A stretch of 8,379 nt of DNA from an uncultured Veillonella sp. Lineage in GTDB: Bacteria > Bacillota > Negativicutes > Veillonellales > Veillonellaceae. The translations under genes were made by a program, and so were the position numbers. Shown here piece by piece: positions 1-6,814 of the stretch (its first letter is position 1; every line of letters begins with the position of its first letter). Location of the stretch: contig URZS01000033.1 in assembly GCA_900552445.1 (NCBI GenBank), forward strand, positions 1-8,379, given 5' to 3'. A model generated the notes under the pieces. That model did no database searches. It was not told where the DNA came from and saw only the letters and a list, made by a program, of their open reading frames with translations.

Positions 1-35
1 CTACACTCTTTCCCTACACGACGCTCTTCCGATCT
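1..35 (+). other. Illumina TruSeq universal (P5) adapter remnant
   Basis: The first 35 bases match the 3' end of the TruSeq universal adapter, ending in the characteristic GCTCTTCCGATCT. They are library sequence, not genome. The two leading bases CT extend past the 33-nt sequencing-primer core and agree with the full-length adapter. The minus-strand translation of this stretch gives the familiar artefact peptide GRASCRERV, so any ORF running into it is spurious. Genomic sequence starts at about base 36. Confidence 0.98.
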
Positions 36-124
36 TAATATATTCGTATATAATATACATGATATATATTGTGCCTTTGCAGTTATATACGCTTATGGGT
101 AGTTTGTAGAAAGGATGTGTCCAT
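36..124 (+). promoter_or_regulatory. Truncated leader of the DUF969-DUF979-pcp operon
   Basis: This is a very AT-rich leader. A TATAAT hexamer at 49-54 could be a -10 box, but its -35 would fall inside the adapter at about 26-31, so the promoter cannot be judged and the true upstream sequence is missing. The ribosome binding site is clear: AGAAAGGA at 108-115, about 9 nt before the ATG at 125. No upstream gene is visible. Confidence 0.4.
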
Positions 125-874
125 ATGATTATTTTATCGGGCATTTTAGTGATGGTCATCGGTTTGATGCTACGCTTTAATGCATTGTTAGTAGTTATTG
201 CAGCAGGCTTTGTGACAGGGCTTTCGGCAGGGCTGAGCATAAACGAGATCGTTGGTGCTATTGGGGAGGCTTTCGTAAAAAACCGTTATATGTCACTATT
301 TGCCTTGGTACTGCCTGTAATTGGTATTATGGAACGCCACGGTTTACGTGAACGAGCAGAAATATTGATCGGTAAGATTCAAGCCGCAACAGCTGGTCGT
401 ATTTTCATGATCTACCTATTTGTTCGTCAAGTGACAGTAGCGCTTGGCATCAGTATGTCTGGTCTAGTAGCTATGGTTCGTCCTTTGATTTCTCCTATGA
501 GTGAAGCTGCGGTAGCGCAAGGTCGCCCTATATCTCAACGTACACTCGATAAGATTCGTGGTGTAGCGGCATCTACAGATAATATAGGTAACTTTTTTGG
601 TCAAAATTTGTTCCTTGCAGCGGGTGGTCTTTTATTGATTAAAGGTGTTATGGAGCAGCTCGGCTATAATGTTGAGCTTACAGATATGGTGCTATATGGA
701 GTTCCTACAGCAATATGTGCCTATATAGTGAGTGTTATTCGATTCTTTATTTTTGATAAAACAATTCAAGCTAGTGTGGCTCAAGACGAGGCGGATATGA
801 AAGCGGGCAAACTAGTGCCGAACGAGCTTAATATCCTTGTTACACCAGAAGAGTTAGCGAAAGGGGGCAAATAA
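125..874 (+). CDS. DUF969 family membrane protein, probable permease subunit
   Basis: This 249-aa protein is recognised as the DUF969 family from its overall pattern. An N-terminal hydrophobic segment (about 1-17) is followed by a second (19-38), then the conserved stretch GEAFVKNRYMSLFALVLPVIG (47-67) and ERHGLRERAE. Further hydrophobic segments lie at about 93-118 and 161-175, after the conserved STDNIGNFFGQ (150-160), and at about 194-210; a hydrophilic tail follows. It is an integral cytoplasmic-membrane protein of about five or six helices. The start has a good ribosome binding site and matches the usual family N-terminus, so the gene looks complete despite the adapter just upstream. The DUF979 gene follows after 1 nt, so the two are almost certainly cotranslated and form one transporter. 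Substrate is unknown; pcp downstream suggests pyroglutamate or pyroglutamyl peptides (inference). Confidence 0.85.
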   Translation: MIILSGILVMVIGLMLRFNALLVVIAAGFVTGLSAGLSINEIVGAIGEAFVKNRYMSLFALVLPVIGIMERHGLRERAEILIGKIQAATAGRIFMIYLFVRQVTVALGISMSGLVAMVRPLISPMSEAAVAQGRPISQRTLDKIRGVAASTDNIGNFFGQNLFLAAGGLLLIKGVMEQLGYNVELTDMVLYGVPTAICAYIVSVIRFFIFDKTIQASVAQDEADMKAGKLVPNELNILVTPEELAKGGK

Positions 875-875
875 T

Positions 876-1805
876 ATGTTGGAGTTAATATATAAAATGC
901 AGCCCTTAGACTTTGTATATCTTTTAGTAGGTATTATCTTAGTTATTTTTTCCATACAATCTTTTGTCGATAAGGACCATAATCATCGCATTGGTACTGG
1001 TCTGTTCTGGCTATTATATGGTATTTCCTTTATCTTTGGCTCTTATATGTCTAAAGAAATCAATGGTTGGCTCGTAATTGCTATGGCGGCAATTGTGTTA
1101 TTTAAACAACTTGGCAAAGGGAATTATTTTGAATCTGCTATAGGTTTCAAAAAAATGGAAGCCTTGCGTATTGGTAATGTGATCTTTATTCCGGCATTGC
1201 TCGTTGGTATTATTACGTTCATCATCGGGTTCTTCACGAAACTGGGTGCCCTTGTAGGCCTTGCCATTGCTTCTGTTATTGCCCTATGTGTAGCCTTATA
1301 TATTACGAAAGCTAAGGTCGGTCAAAGTTTCCATGAAGGTCGTCGTCTTCTCGATGCGATCGGCTGGACGGCTATCTTGTCCCAATTGTTAGCGGCTCTT
1401 GGTTACCTGTTTAACCTCGCAGGGGTAGGTAAGTTGATCTCTGGCATGGTGGCTAGCATAGTGCCCGCAGATAATGTGTTCCTCGTTGTTGTGGCGTACT
1501 GCATCGGTATGGCTTTCTTCACCATGATCATGGGGAATGCTTTTGCAGCCTTTGCAATGATAACAAGTGCTATCGGCGTGCCAATGCTCGTTGTAGGCCA
1601 TGGTGCTAACCCTGCTATTATTGGTCCTATCGCTATGCTCGCTGGTTATTGCGGTACTTTGATGACTCCAATGGCGGCAAACTTCAATATCGTGCCTGTG
1701 GCGCTTCTTGAAATGAAGGATACCTACGGCGTTATTAAAGCGCAAATTCCAGTAGCTATTGTGATGCTTACATTGAATATTCTATTAATGTACTATTTCC
1801 TTTAA
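876..1805 (+). CDS. DUF979 family membrane protein, probable permease subunit
   Basis: This 309-aa polytopic membrane protein is recognised as DUF979, the usual partner of DUF969. About eight or nine hydrophobic segments are visible, roughly at 13-29, 41-57, 64-77, 101-120, 123-143, 162-182, 200-236, 246-262 and 290-308. The conserved C-terminal part holds MGNAFAAFAMITSAIG (219-234) and GYCGTLMTPMAANFNIVP (257-274), a glycine/proline/asparagine-rich segment of the kind that forms substrate-binding re-entrant loops in ion-transporter superfamily permeases; that comparison is inference. The ATG at 876 lies one base after the DUF969 stop, and an AAAGGGGG ribosome binding site (about 860-867) sits inside the end of DUF969, indicating translational coupling. 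Pcp follows after 30 nt on the same strand. Together with DUF969 it probably makes a split permease. Confidence 0.85.
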   Translation: MLELIYKMQPLDFVYLLVGIILVIFSIQSFVDKDHNHRIGTGLFWLLYGISFIFGSYMSKEINGWLVIAMAAIVLFKQLGKGNYFESAIGFKKMEALRIGNVIFIPALLVGIITFIIGFFTKLGALVGLAIASVIALCVALYITKAKVGQSFHEGRRLLDAIGWTAILSQLLAALGYLFNLAGVGKLISGMVASIVPADNVFLVVVAYCIGMAFFTMIMGNAFAAFAMITSAIGVPMLVVGHGANPAIIGPIAMLAGYCGTLMTPMAANFNIVPVALLEMKDTYGVIKAQIPVAIVMLTLNILLMYYFL

Positions 1806-1835
1806 TTTTTATGGATATTGTTATGAGGTACTATG

Positions 1836-2489
1836 ATGAAAACGATTTTGATTACAGGTTTTGATCCTTTCGGTGGTGAAAGTATCAATCCTGCGTGGGA
1901 AGCTGTTAAAACGATGGAGGGTTACACAGACGGGGACTACAAAGTGGTGACTCAAATGGTGCCAACTGTGCGGTATACATCTGTTAAAACTGCCGTAGAA
2001 GCAGCCGATGCATGCAACCCTGATTTCATCCTTTGTGTAGGTCAAGCTGGCGGTCGCCCAGATATTACGATTGAACGGGTAGCTATAAACTGCGATGATT
2101 TCCGTATTCCAGACAATGGTGGTAACCAACCTACAGATGAACCTGTTGTAGCTGATGGCCCAAGTGCTTACTTTGCTACACTTCCTATTAAGGATATGGT
2201 TAATGCATTGCACCAAGCGGGTATTCCTGCAAAAGTGTCTAATACAGCAGGCACCTTCGTATGTAATCATATTATGTACGGCGTATTGCACTATGCAGCT
2301 CAAAAGGGCAATATTAAGGCTGGTTTTATGCACATTCCGTACTTGCCATCCCAAGTAGTGAACAAGCCAGATCAACCGAGCATGGCTGTTGAAACAGTAC
2401 GAGCTACGTTAGAAACTATCGTTCACGTATTGGCTCATGGTGAAAGCTACGAAGCACAACATATTACATATACAACTCCACACGAGTGA
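1836..2489 (+). CDS. pcp: Pyroglutamyl-peptidase I (pyrrolidone-carboxylate peptidase)
   Basis: This cytosolic cysteine peptidase (family C15, EC 3.4.19.3) removes N-terminal pyroglutamate (5-oxoproline) from peptides. The N-terminus carries the hallmark TGFDPFGGE. The catalytic triad is intact: Glu80 in GRPDITIERVAIN, Cys143 in NTAGTFVCNHIMYG, and His166 in FMHIPYLPSQ (numbering from the second Met). At 217 aa it has the normal family length. Two in-frame ATGs exist at 1833 and 1836; I chose 1836 because the GAGG at 1825-1828 is then 7 nt away rather than 4, and because most relatives start MK-(T)-I-L. It is the third gene of the operon with DUF969 and DUF979, 30 nt after the latter, so it probably acts on peptides or products handled by that permease. 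No convincing terminator follows directly. Confidence 0.95.
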   Translation: MKTILITGFDPFGGESINPAWEAVKTMEGYTDGDYKVVTQMVPTVRYTSVKTAVEAADACNPDFILCVGQAGGRPDITIERVAINCDDFRIPDNGGNQPTDEPVVADGPSAYFATLPIKDMVNALHQAGIPAKVSNTAGTFVCNHIMYGVLHYAAQKGNIKAGFMHIPYLPSQVVNKPDQPSMAVETVRATLETIVHVLAHGESYEAQHITYTTPHE

Positions 2490-2534
2490 ATCATTCGGTA
2501 TTAATCGAATTAAGGAAATAAATTAAAAGTTCAA

Positions 2535-2623
2535 GTTACATCAACGAGTGATATGTACCTCATTTGCTAGATTACCAGCAAATAGGAGTTATATTAGAAC
2601 GATGATGTAGCCCAAAGGCTACA
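2535..2623 (+). repeat. Long imperfect palindrome with an alternative 3' hairpin
   Basis: Bases 2535-2611 fold back on themselves almost completely. The outer stem is 2535-2546 with 2600-2611 (11 of 12 paired, one G-U, one A-A mismatch). The middle stem is 2549-2555 with 2590-2596 (7 pairs, two G-U). The inner stem is 2558-2568 with 2577-2586 (10 pairs, C2561 bulged), closed by the 8-nt loop AGATTACC. The outer 3' arm can instead pair downstream: TGTAGCC (2606-2612) with GGCTACA (2617-2623) around the loop CAAA, so the two folds exclude each other. No T tract follows, so it is not a standard terminator. It lies between pcp and a GNAT remnant and may be a small palindromic insertion, a structured RNA or a deletion scar. 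I recognise no known RNA family. Confidence 0.6.
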
Positions 2624-2878
2624 CCAGATGTATACCCGCACATTGCACACTTTGTAACGGCCCCTGAACATAAGGGGAAGGGCTATGCTCGTGAAGTCCT
2701 TGCCGAAGCAGAAGACCTATTGCGCAACGTATATAAAACACCAGCCGTAACACTAGGTACTGCTGCAGAACACCCATGGCTTGCCAAAATGTATGAAGGC
2801 TTTGGCTTTAAAGAATATAAACGGAAACAACTACCTGGAAAGGTACATACGACGATATTCTTTAAGAAGACGCTATAG
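2609..2878 (+). pseudogene. GNAT N-acetyltransferase remnant, N-terminal half missing
   Basis: An open frame of 89 codons up to the TAG at 2876-2878 encodes the C-terminal part of a GNAT-fold acetyltransferase. It contains the acetyl-CoA binding motif A region (HFVTAPEHKGKGYAREVL, with the Q/RxxGxG/A-type loop seen as HKGKGYA). It also has the later conserved segment HPWLAKMYEGFGFKEY and the closing strand VHTTIFFKK. Full-length GNAT proteins are about 140-170 aa, so the N-terminal half is absent. The frame is closed upstream by TGA at 2603-2605 and has no suitable start codon or ribosome binding site before motif A. The remaining coding homology begins right where the palindrome at 2535-2611 ends, suggesting that a rearrangement there removed the 5' half. 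Other frames upstream contain several stops and give no recognisable GNAT start. Substrate is unknown. Confidence 0.8.
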
Positions 2879-2879
2879 A

Positions 2880-2904
2880 TGGGCAAAAATTTCTATTTTG
2901 CTCA
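2880..2904 (+). repeat. Small hairpin after the GNAT remnant
   Basis: TGGGCAAAA (2880-2888) pairs with TTTTGCTCA (2896-2904) over nine positions with one G-U, leaving the 7-nt loop ATTTCTA. It starts just after the GNAT stop codon and overlaps the probable -35 region of the next promoter. It lacks a trailing T tract, so it may be a weak terminator or an operator-like dyad. Confidence 0.35.
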
Positions 2905-2922
2905 CAAATACAATGTTATAAT
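2894..2922 (+). promoter_or_regulatory. Extended -10 promoter for the 132-aa gene
   Basis: A perfect extended -10 element TGTTATAAT lies at 2914-2922. At the usual 17-nt spacing the -35 position (2894-2899) reads TATTTT, a poor match, which an extended -10 can compensate for. Transcription would start near 2929, giving a leader of about 29 nt. The ribosome binding site GTGGAG is at 2941-2946, 11 nt before the ATG. Confidence 0.65.
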
Positions 2923-2957
2923 AAACAAAAAATGTTATTTGTGGAGCGTGACATAGA

Positions 2958-3356
2958 ATGTATGAAGTTGTAAATGAACCAAATTTAACCATTGCCTTTG
3001 ATATGGACACAGAGTTATCTCCATTTGGTGTGTTTGGCATATATATTAAACGGGGCTATAATATTTGTTCTGGATATATTGACCCTAGTGATTGGTCAGG
3101 AATTCATGCTGGTTACAAAGCATTAGTTAAGTTGTATGAAAACTGCAAAGGGGAAGCAACCTTTACAAATATTCTGACGGGAGAAGGGGATACGCTAACA
3201 TTCTCTTTAGACCAAAGGGGTGCTTTGACAATGGATGTTACTATCTGTACCACTTGGAATTACAAATGTAATATGACTATTGAAAGTTTAGATCAAACGT
3301 ATTTGCCAAAGTTTATTGAGTTCTTTAAAGTGTTTTTAGAGAAAGAGCCGAAATAA
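2958..3356 (+). CDS. Small hypothetical protein, possible immunity-type fold
   Basis: I do not firmly recognise this 132-aa soluble protein. It has no signal peptide, no membrane segment and a mildly acidic, strand-rich makeup. The layout is: N-terminal strands (10-31); the short motif DPSDWSGIHAGYKALVKLYE (42-61), which looks like a helix; two strands with TFTNILTGEGDTLTFSLDQRGALTMDVTI; the segment TTWNYKCNMTIES; and a C-terminal helix (115-129). This order, with a central Trp-anchored helix, a 'G-x-L-x-x-x-V' strand and a second Trp, loosely resembles small WapI/DUF6228-type immunity proteins of polymorphic toxin systems, but no toxin gene is nearby. The start is supported by a good ribosome binding site and an extended -10 promoter, and the gene ends at a strong terminator, so it is an independent, probably expressed monocistronic gene. 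It is visibly more AT-rich than the rbs genes. Confidence 0.75.
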   Translation: MYEVVNEPNLTIAFDMDTELSPFGVFGIYIKRGYNICSGYIDPSDWSGIHAGYKALVKLYENCKGEATFTNILTGEGDTLTFSLDQRGALTMDVTICTTWNYKCNMTIESLDQTYLPKFIEFFKVFLEKEPK

Positions 3357-3389
3357 AAAGAGTCGCATCAAAGGATGCGACTCTTTTTT
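3355..3389. terminator. Bidirectional intrinsic terminator
   Basis: GAGTCGCATC (3360-3369) and GATGCGACTC (3374-3383) form a perfect 10-bp stem with the loop AAAG. An A tract at 3355-3359 precedes it and six T follow at 3384-3389, so it works in both directions. The stop codon of the 132-aa gene overlaps the A tract at its left edge, and the stop of rbsB (minus strand) is 22 nt from its right edge. It therefore ends both converging transcripts. Confidence 0.95.
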
Positions 3390-3410
3390 GTACCCAGTTT
3401 CTATATACAA

Positions 3411-4316
3411 TTATTTTGTAACAACTTTAAGATCTACAGGGATTTTAGCTTCTACAGCTTCGCCTTTGATAACTTTTTGAGCTGTATCGATAGCGATTTT
3501 ACCCATTTGGTCTGGTTGTTGAGCAATTGTTGCAGCCAATGTGCCGTCTTTAACAGCTTTGTCTGCGTCAGCAGTACCGTCGAAGCCTACGATGAAGATT
3601 GTTTTGCCTGCGGATTTAGCTGCTTGGATAGCGCCCAATGCCATTTCGTCGTTATGAGCGAAGATAGCTTGTACGTCTGGATTAGCTTGCAAGATGTTAG
3701 TTGCTACGTTCAAACCTTTTGTACGGTCGAAGTCAGCGCTTTGTTTTGCTACTACTGTTAAGTCTTTGTCAGCTACGTTGTGGAAACCTTGGCCGCGTTC
3801 ACGAGTTGCGGAAGCACCAGGGATACCTTCAATTTCAGCTACTTTTGCAGCTTTGCCAACTTTATCAACGATAAGTTGAGCTGCCATTTCGCCACCTTTT
3901 ACGTTATCGGAAGCGATGTGAGCCACTACTTTGCCTTTGTCAGCAGAGCGGTCAACAGTGATTACAGGAATGTTTTTAGCATTTGCTGCTTCTACGGAAG
4001 TAGAGATAGCTGCAGAGTCTACAGGGTTGATGATCAATACGGAAACGCCGCTTTCAAGCAAATCAGAGATGTCGTTTGCTTGTTTTGCAGGGTCGTTTTG
4101 AGCGTCAACGATTTTAACTTTAAGACCAAGCGCTTTAGCTTGAGCCTCAACGCCTTCTTTCATAGTTACGAAGAATGGGTTGTTCAATGTGGAAACAGAG
4201 AAGCCGATGGTGCCGGATTTTTTGTCGCCGCCGCCATTATCAGCGCTTTTACCACAGCCTGCTACAAGACCGATAACCATGATAGCCATCGCCAACAGTA
4301 ACAATAGTTTTTTCAT
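3411..4316 (-). CDS. rbsB: Ribose ABC transporter, substrate-binding lipoprotein RbsB
   Basis: This 301-aa high-affinity ribose receptor delivers ribose to RbsC. A lipoprotein signal peptide is visible: MKK, a hydrophobic core, then the lipobox LVAGC with lipidated Cys21. A Gly/Asp/Lys linker follows, so the protein is anchored to the membrane rather than free as in E. coli. The mature part resembles E. coli RbsB closely. It keeps the ribose-contacting motifs VSTLNNPFF (Asn46, Phe48, Phe49), VDR (Asp122, Arg123), TRERG (Arg174 region), ADFDR (Phe196), HNDEMALGA (Asn222), GFDGT (Asp246) and AQQPDQ (Gln266). This pattern supports ribose rather than galactose or xylose as ligand. It is the last gene of the operon. 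Its AGGAGGT ribosome binding site (4321-4327, minus strand) overlaps the rbsC stop codon, which suggests translational coupling and high expression. Confidence 0.95.
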   Translation of the reverse strand: MKKLLLLLAMAIMVIGLVAGCGKSADNGGGDKKSGTIGFSVSTLNNPFFVTMKEGVEAQAKALGLKVKIVDAQNDPAKQANDISDLLESGVSVLIINPVDSAAISTSVEAANAKNIPVITVDRSADKGKVVAHIASDNVKGGEMAAQLIVDKVGKAAKVAEIEGIPGASATRERGQGFHNVADKDLTVVAKQSADFDRTKGLNVATNILQANPDVQAIFAHNDEMALGAIQAAKSAGKTIFIVGFDGTADADKAVKDGTLAATIAQQPDQMGKIAIDTAQKVIKGEAVEAKIPVDLKVVTK

Positions 4317-4325
4317 AGGAACCTC

Positions 4326-5261
4326 CTAGGCTTTCTTGCGGTCTGCAAGAACAGCCAGTAAAATAACAATACCTTTTACGACTTGTTGATAGAAACTGGA
4401 AACGTCGAGAATATTTAACCCGTTGTTGAGGGTACCGATAATTAGGGCACCAATTAATGTGCCAACGATATGACCACGACCACCAGCAAGGCTTGTGCCG
4501 CCAAGAACTACGGCTGCGATAGCGTCAAGTTCGTAGCCTGCACCTGCTGTAGGTTGTGCAGAGTTAAGACGAGAAGTGATGATTGCACCAGCGATACCAC
4601 AGAGCATACCAGTCAAGGCATACACGAAGATTTTAACGCGGTCAATCTTGATACCAGCAATGTAACTTACCTTTTCGCTACCACCTACGGCGTATGTTTT
4701 ACGGCCTAAGGATGTGCGGCTCAATACGAACCAGAGGGCGATGAAAGCTAGGAACATTGTGATCGCTGGAACTGGAAGGCCTGCAATATCCCCTTGGCCA
4801 AAGCCGTGGAATAGAGGGTCTTGTGTAAGGCCGGAGATTGGGTTACCGTCTGTGAATACTAGCGTCGCACCACGGTAGATTGTCATGGTCGCCAAGGTAG
4901 CAATAAATGGAGCTACGCGGCCATAAGTAATAACGAGACCGTTAATACCGCCCAATACAAGGCCTGCACCTGCAGCTAATACGATAGCCAATACAGGGTC
5001 AGTACCAGTTACGATGAGGTTGGCCATCACTGCACTAGAGAGGGCAAGGATGGAACCAACGGATAAGTCGATACCGCCCGTTAAGATGACGAATGTCATA
5101 CCAAAGGCGATGATCGCATTGATGGATACTTGGCGCAACAAGTTACGCAAGTTAGAGAATTCAAGGAAACTGTCGTTCATGACAGAGATAATTACAAATA
5201 ATAGAATGAGGCCGATGAGAGGGCCTAATTTTTTTACATATTGTAGAGCTTTGCTGTCCAT
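4326..5261 (-). CDS. rbsC: Ribose ABC transporter permease RbsC
   Basis: This 311-aa integral membrane protein forms, as a dimer, the channel of the ribose importer (BPD_transp_2 family). Hydrophobic segments are at about 13-28, 47-61, 68-86, 89-112, 117-136, 164-182, 211-229, 248-262, 264-282 and 293-306. The family motif TGGIDLSVGSILALSSA (61-77) is intact, as are GRVAPFIATLATM (114-126), GRKTYAVGGS (186-195) and the C-terminal block VVLGGTSLAGGRGHIVGTLIGA (251-272). The length is close to the usual 310-325 aa. The ATG overlaps the rbsA stop by one base (TAATG), with an AGGAGG ribosome binding site just inside the end of rbsA, so the pair is translationally coupled. RbsB follows after 9 nt. 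Confidence 0.95.
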   Translation of the reverse strand: MDSKALQYVKKLGPLIGLILLFVIISVMNDSFLEFSNLRNLLRQVSINAIIAFGMTFVILTGGIDLSVGSILALSSAVMANLIVTGTDPVLAIVLAAGAGLVLGGINGLVITYGRVAPFIATLATMTIYRGATLVFTDGNPISGLTQDPLFHGFGQGDIAGLPVPAITMFLAFIALWFVLSRTSLGRKTYAVGGSEKVSYIAGIKIDRVKIFVYALTGMLCGIAGAIITSRLNSAQPTAGAGYELDAIAAVVLGGTSLAGGRGHIVGTLIGALIIGTLNNGLNILDVSSFYQQVVKGIVILLAVLADRKKA

Positions 5262-6742
5262 TATTGTCCTCCTGTGGCTAATGTCATAATCGATTCTGGT
5301 GTTGCATCGCTGCGGTCCAAGATACCTGCTACGCGACCTTCATGAATGACCATAACGCGGTCGCTCATGCCCAGCACTTCAGGTAACTCAGAGGACACCA
5401 TGATAATGGACACACCATCGTTCGTTAATTCGTTCATTAAATCATAAATATCACGTTTCGCACCGATGTCGATACCGCGTGTCGGTTCGTCCATGATGAT
5501 AATGGATGGCTTTTTACCAACCCATTTCGCGATAACCACCTTTTGTTGGTTACCACCGGATAGGGACGATGCCGGTTCGTGAATAGATTGTGTTTTAACG
5601 CCTAGTTTTTTAGACAATTCGTCAGCAAAGGAATTGAGCTTGCCCTTATCAAGTACATGAGATGGGCAAATTTCGCCAAGGTTCGGCAATGTAATATTGG
5701 AACCGATGGAGAAATCGAGGATCAAGCCTTCGCTCTTTCTATTTTCTGTGATGAAAGCAATGCCAGCTTTGATGGCATCTTCTGGTTTTTTACAGTTTAG
5801 AACGGAGCCGTTAACTGTTACGGTACCGCCATTGTGTTTATCTACACCAAAGATAGCGCGCATGATTTCTGTACGGCCAGCGCCCATAAGGCCTGCTACG
5901 CCGAGGATTTCGCCTTTGCGTAAGGAGAAGGAAATTTCATTGTCGAAACCTTCTGGTTTGAGGTTATCTACGCTCATCACAACCTCGCCAGGAGTTGTGG
6001 TGCGAGCAGGGTAGAACTCGTCGATAGAACGGCCTACCATGTGGCGTACTACTTCGTCTACAGAAATCTCAGCAGTTGGTTTTGTAATGATGGTGTGACC
6101 ATCGCGCATAACTGTGATCGTATCGCATTCGCTAAATACCTCTTCCATACGGTGAGAGATATATACGATGGCAACGCCACGGGCTTTCATTTTACGCATC
6201 ATCTTAAACAATGTCGCCGTTTCACGCTCTGTAAGGGCCGCAGTTGGTTCGTCCATGATGACAACCTTTGCATCTAACATCAAGATGCGAAGGATTTCCG
6301 TCATTTGTTGGTGACCAACGGAGCAAAGGCCTGCCTCAGTAGTGAGTGGCAATTCGATACCTAACTCGCGGCATGTATTTTCCGCCTCAGCGAGCATCGC
6401 TTTTTTGTCGAGCATACCGAATTTATTGCGCTTCGGTCTCATTAAATATAGGTTTTCTAACAATGTTAGATTTGGCCAAATGTTGAGCTCTTGGTGGATG
6501 AAAGCCACACCATTTAGCTCGGCCTCTCTCGGGTTCGGGAAGGTACGCTCTACGCCATCGATGGTGATTATACCAGCGTCTGCCTTGTGAATGCCCGTAA
6601 GGATATTCATGAGGGTGGACTTGCCGGCCCCGTTTTCGCCCATCAAGGCGTGAACCTCGCCCTCCTTGAGGGTAATACTTACATCGCGTAGTACTTGGTT
6701 CGTACCAAATGCCTTTGCAATGCCTGACATAACAATTTCCAT
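5261..6742 (-). CDS. rbsA: Ribose ABC transporter, double ATP-binding protein RbsA
   Basis: This 493-aa cytoplasmic ATPase has two fused nucleotide-binding domains and powers import through RbsC. Domain 1 has Walker A GENGAGKST (35-43), a Q-loop at Gln84, an unusual signature SVGHQQ (141-146), Walker B VVIMDEPTAAL (160-170) and the switch His197. Domain 2 has the degenerate P-loop GLMGAGRTE (284-292), lacking the lysine, the canonical signature LSGGNQQ (394-400), Walker B IIIMDEPTRG (414-423), and Ser-Ser in place of the switch histidine. One catalytic and one degenerate site is the normal pattern of the RbsA/MglA/XylG family, so this is not damage. The start is preceded by GGAG in the 73-nt gap after rbsD, which holds an 11-bp hairpin. 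The neighbours make ribose the most likely substrate. Confidence 0.95.
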   Translation of the reverse strand: MEIVMSGIAKAFGTNQVLRDVSITLKEGEVHALMGENGAGKSTLMNILTGIHKADAGIITIDGVERTFPNPREAELNGVAFIHQELNIWPNLTLLENLYLMRPKRNKFGMLDKKAMLAEAENTCRELGIELPLTTEAGLCSVGHQQMTEILRILMLDAKVVIMDEPTAALTERETATLFKMMRKMKARGVAIVYISHRMEEVFSECDTITVMRDGHTIITKPTAEISVDEVVRHMVGRSIDEFYPARTTTPGEVVMSVDNLKPEGFDNEISFSLRKGEILGVAGLMGAGRTEIMRAIFGVDKHNGGTVTVNGSVLNCKKPEDAIKAGIAFITENRKSEGLILDFSIGSNITLPNLGEICPSHVLDKGKLNSFADELSKKLGVKTQSIHEPASSLSGGNQQKVVIAKWVGKKPSIIIMDEPTRGIDIGAKRDIYDLMNELTNDGVSIIMVSSELPEVLGMSDRVMVIHEGRVAGILDRSDATPESIMTLATGGQ

Positions 6743-6782
6743 AACTACTCCTATATGATTGGTGAAAGTATCTCTAATGTAT

Positions 6783-6814
6783 GTAATAGATTAGATGGTT
6801 AGGTAATCTACTAC
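6783..6814 (-). repeat. Hairpin in the rbsD-rbsA gap
   Basis: On the transcribed (minus) strand GTAGTAGATTA (6814-6804) pairs with TAATCTATTAC (6793-6783): 11 pairs including one G-U, around a 10-nt loop. The stem begins one base after the rbsD stop codon. No U tract follows, so it is unlikely to be a plain terminator. It may protect the 3' end of an rbsKD segment or mark an mRNA processing point before rbsA. Confidence 0.65.

Noticed and set aside
1..240. Minus-strand reading frame ending in IGRASCRERV
   Set aside because: Its start lies within the DUF969 gene and its end is translated adapter; this peptide is a well-known contamination artefact.
1821..2375. 184-aa minus-strand frame over pcp
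   Set aside because: It lies opposite a clear Pcp gene with an intact catalytic triad and has no recognisable domain or ribosome binding site.
2493..2510. Hairpin ATTCGGT/ATCGAAT just after pcp as a terminator
   Set aside because: The stem is short and AT-rich with a wobble pair, and no T tract follows.
2529..2640. Frame reading VQVTSTSDMYLIC as the lost GNAT N-terminus
   Set aside because: It has three TAG stops (2568, 2583, 2595), coincides with the palindrome, and shows no GNAT-like pattern.
3375..4301. Plus-strand frames of 128 and 173 aa over rbsB
   Set aside because: They are Cys/Phe/Ser-rich mirror translations of rbsB, and the first begins inside the terminator.
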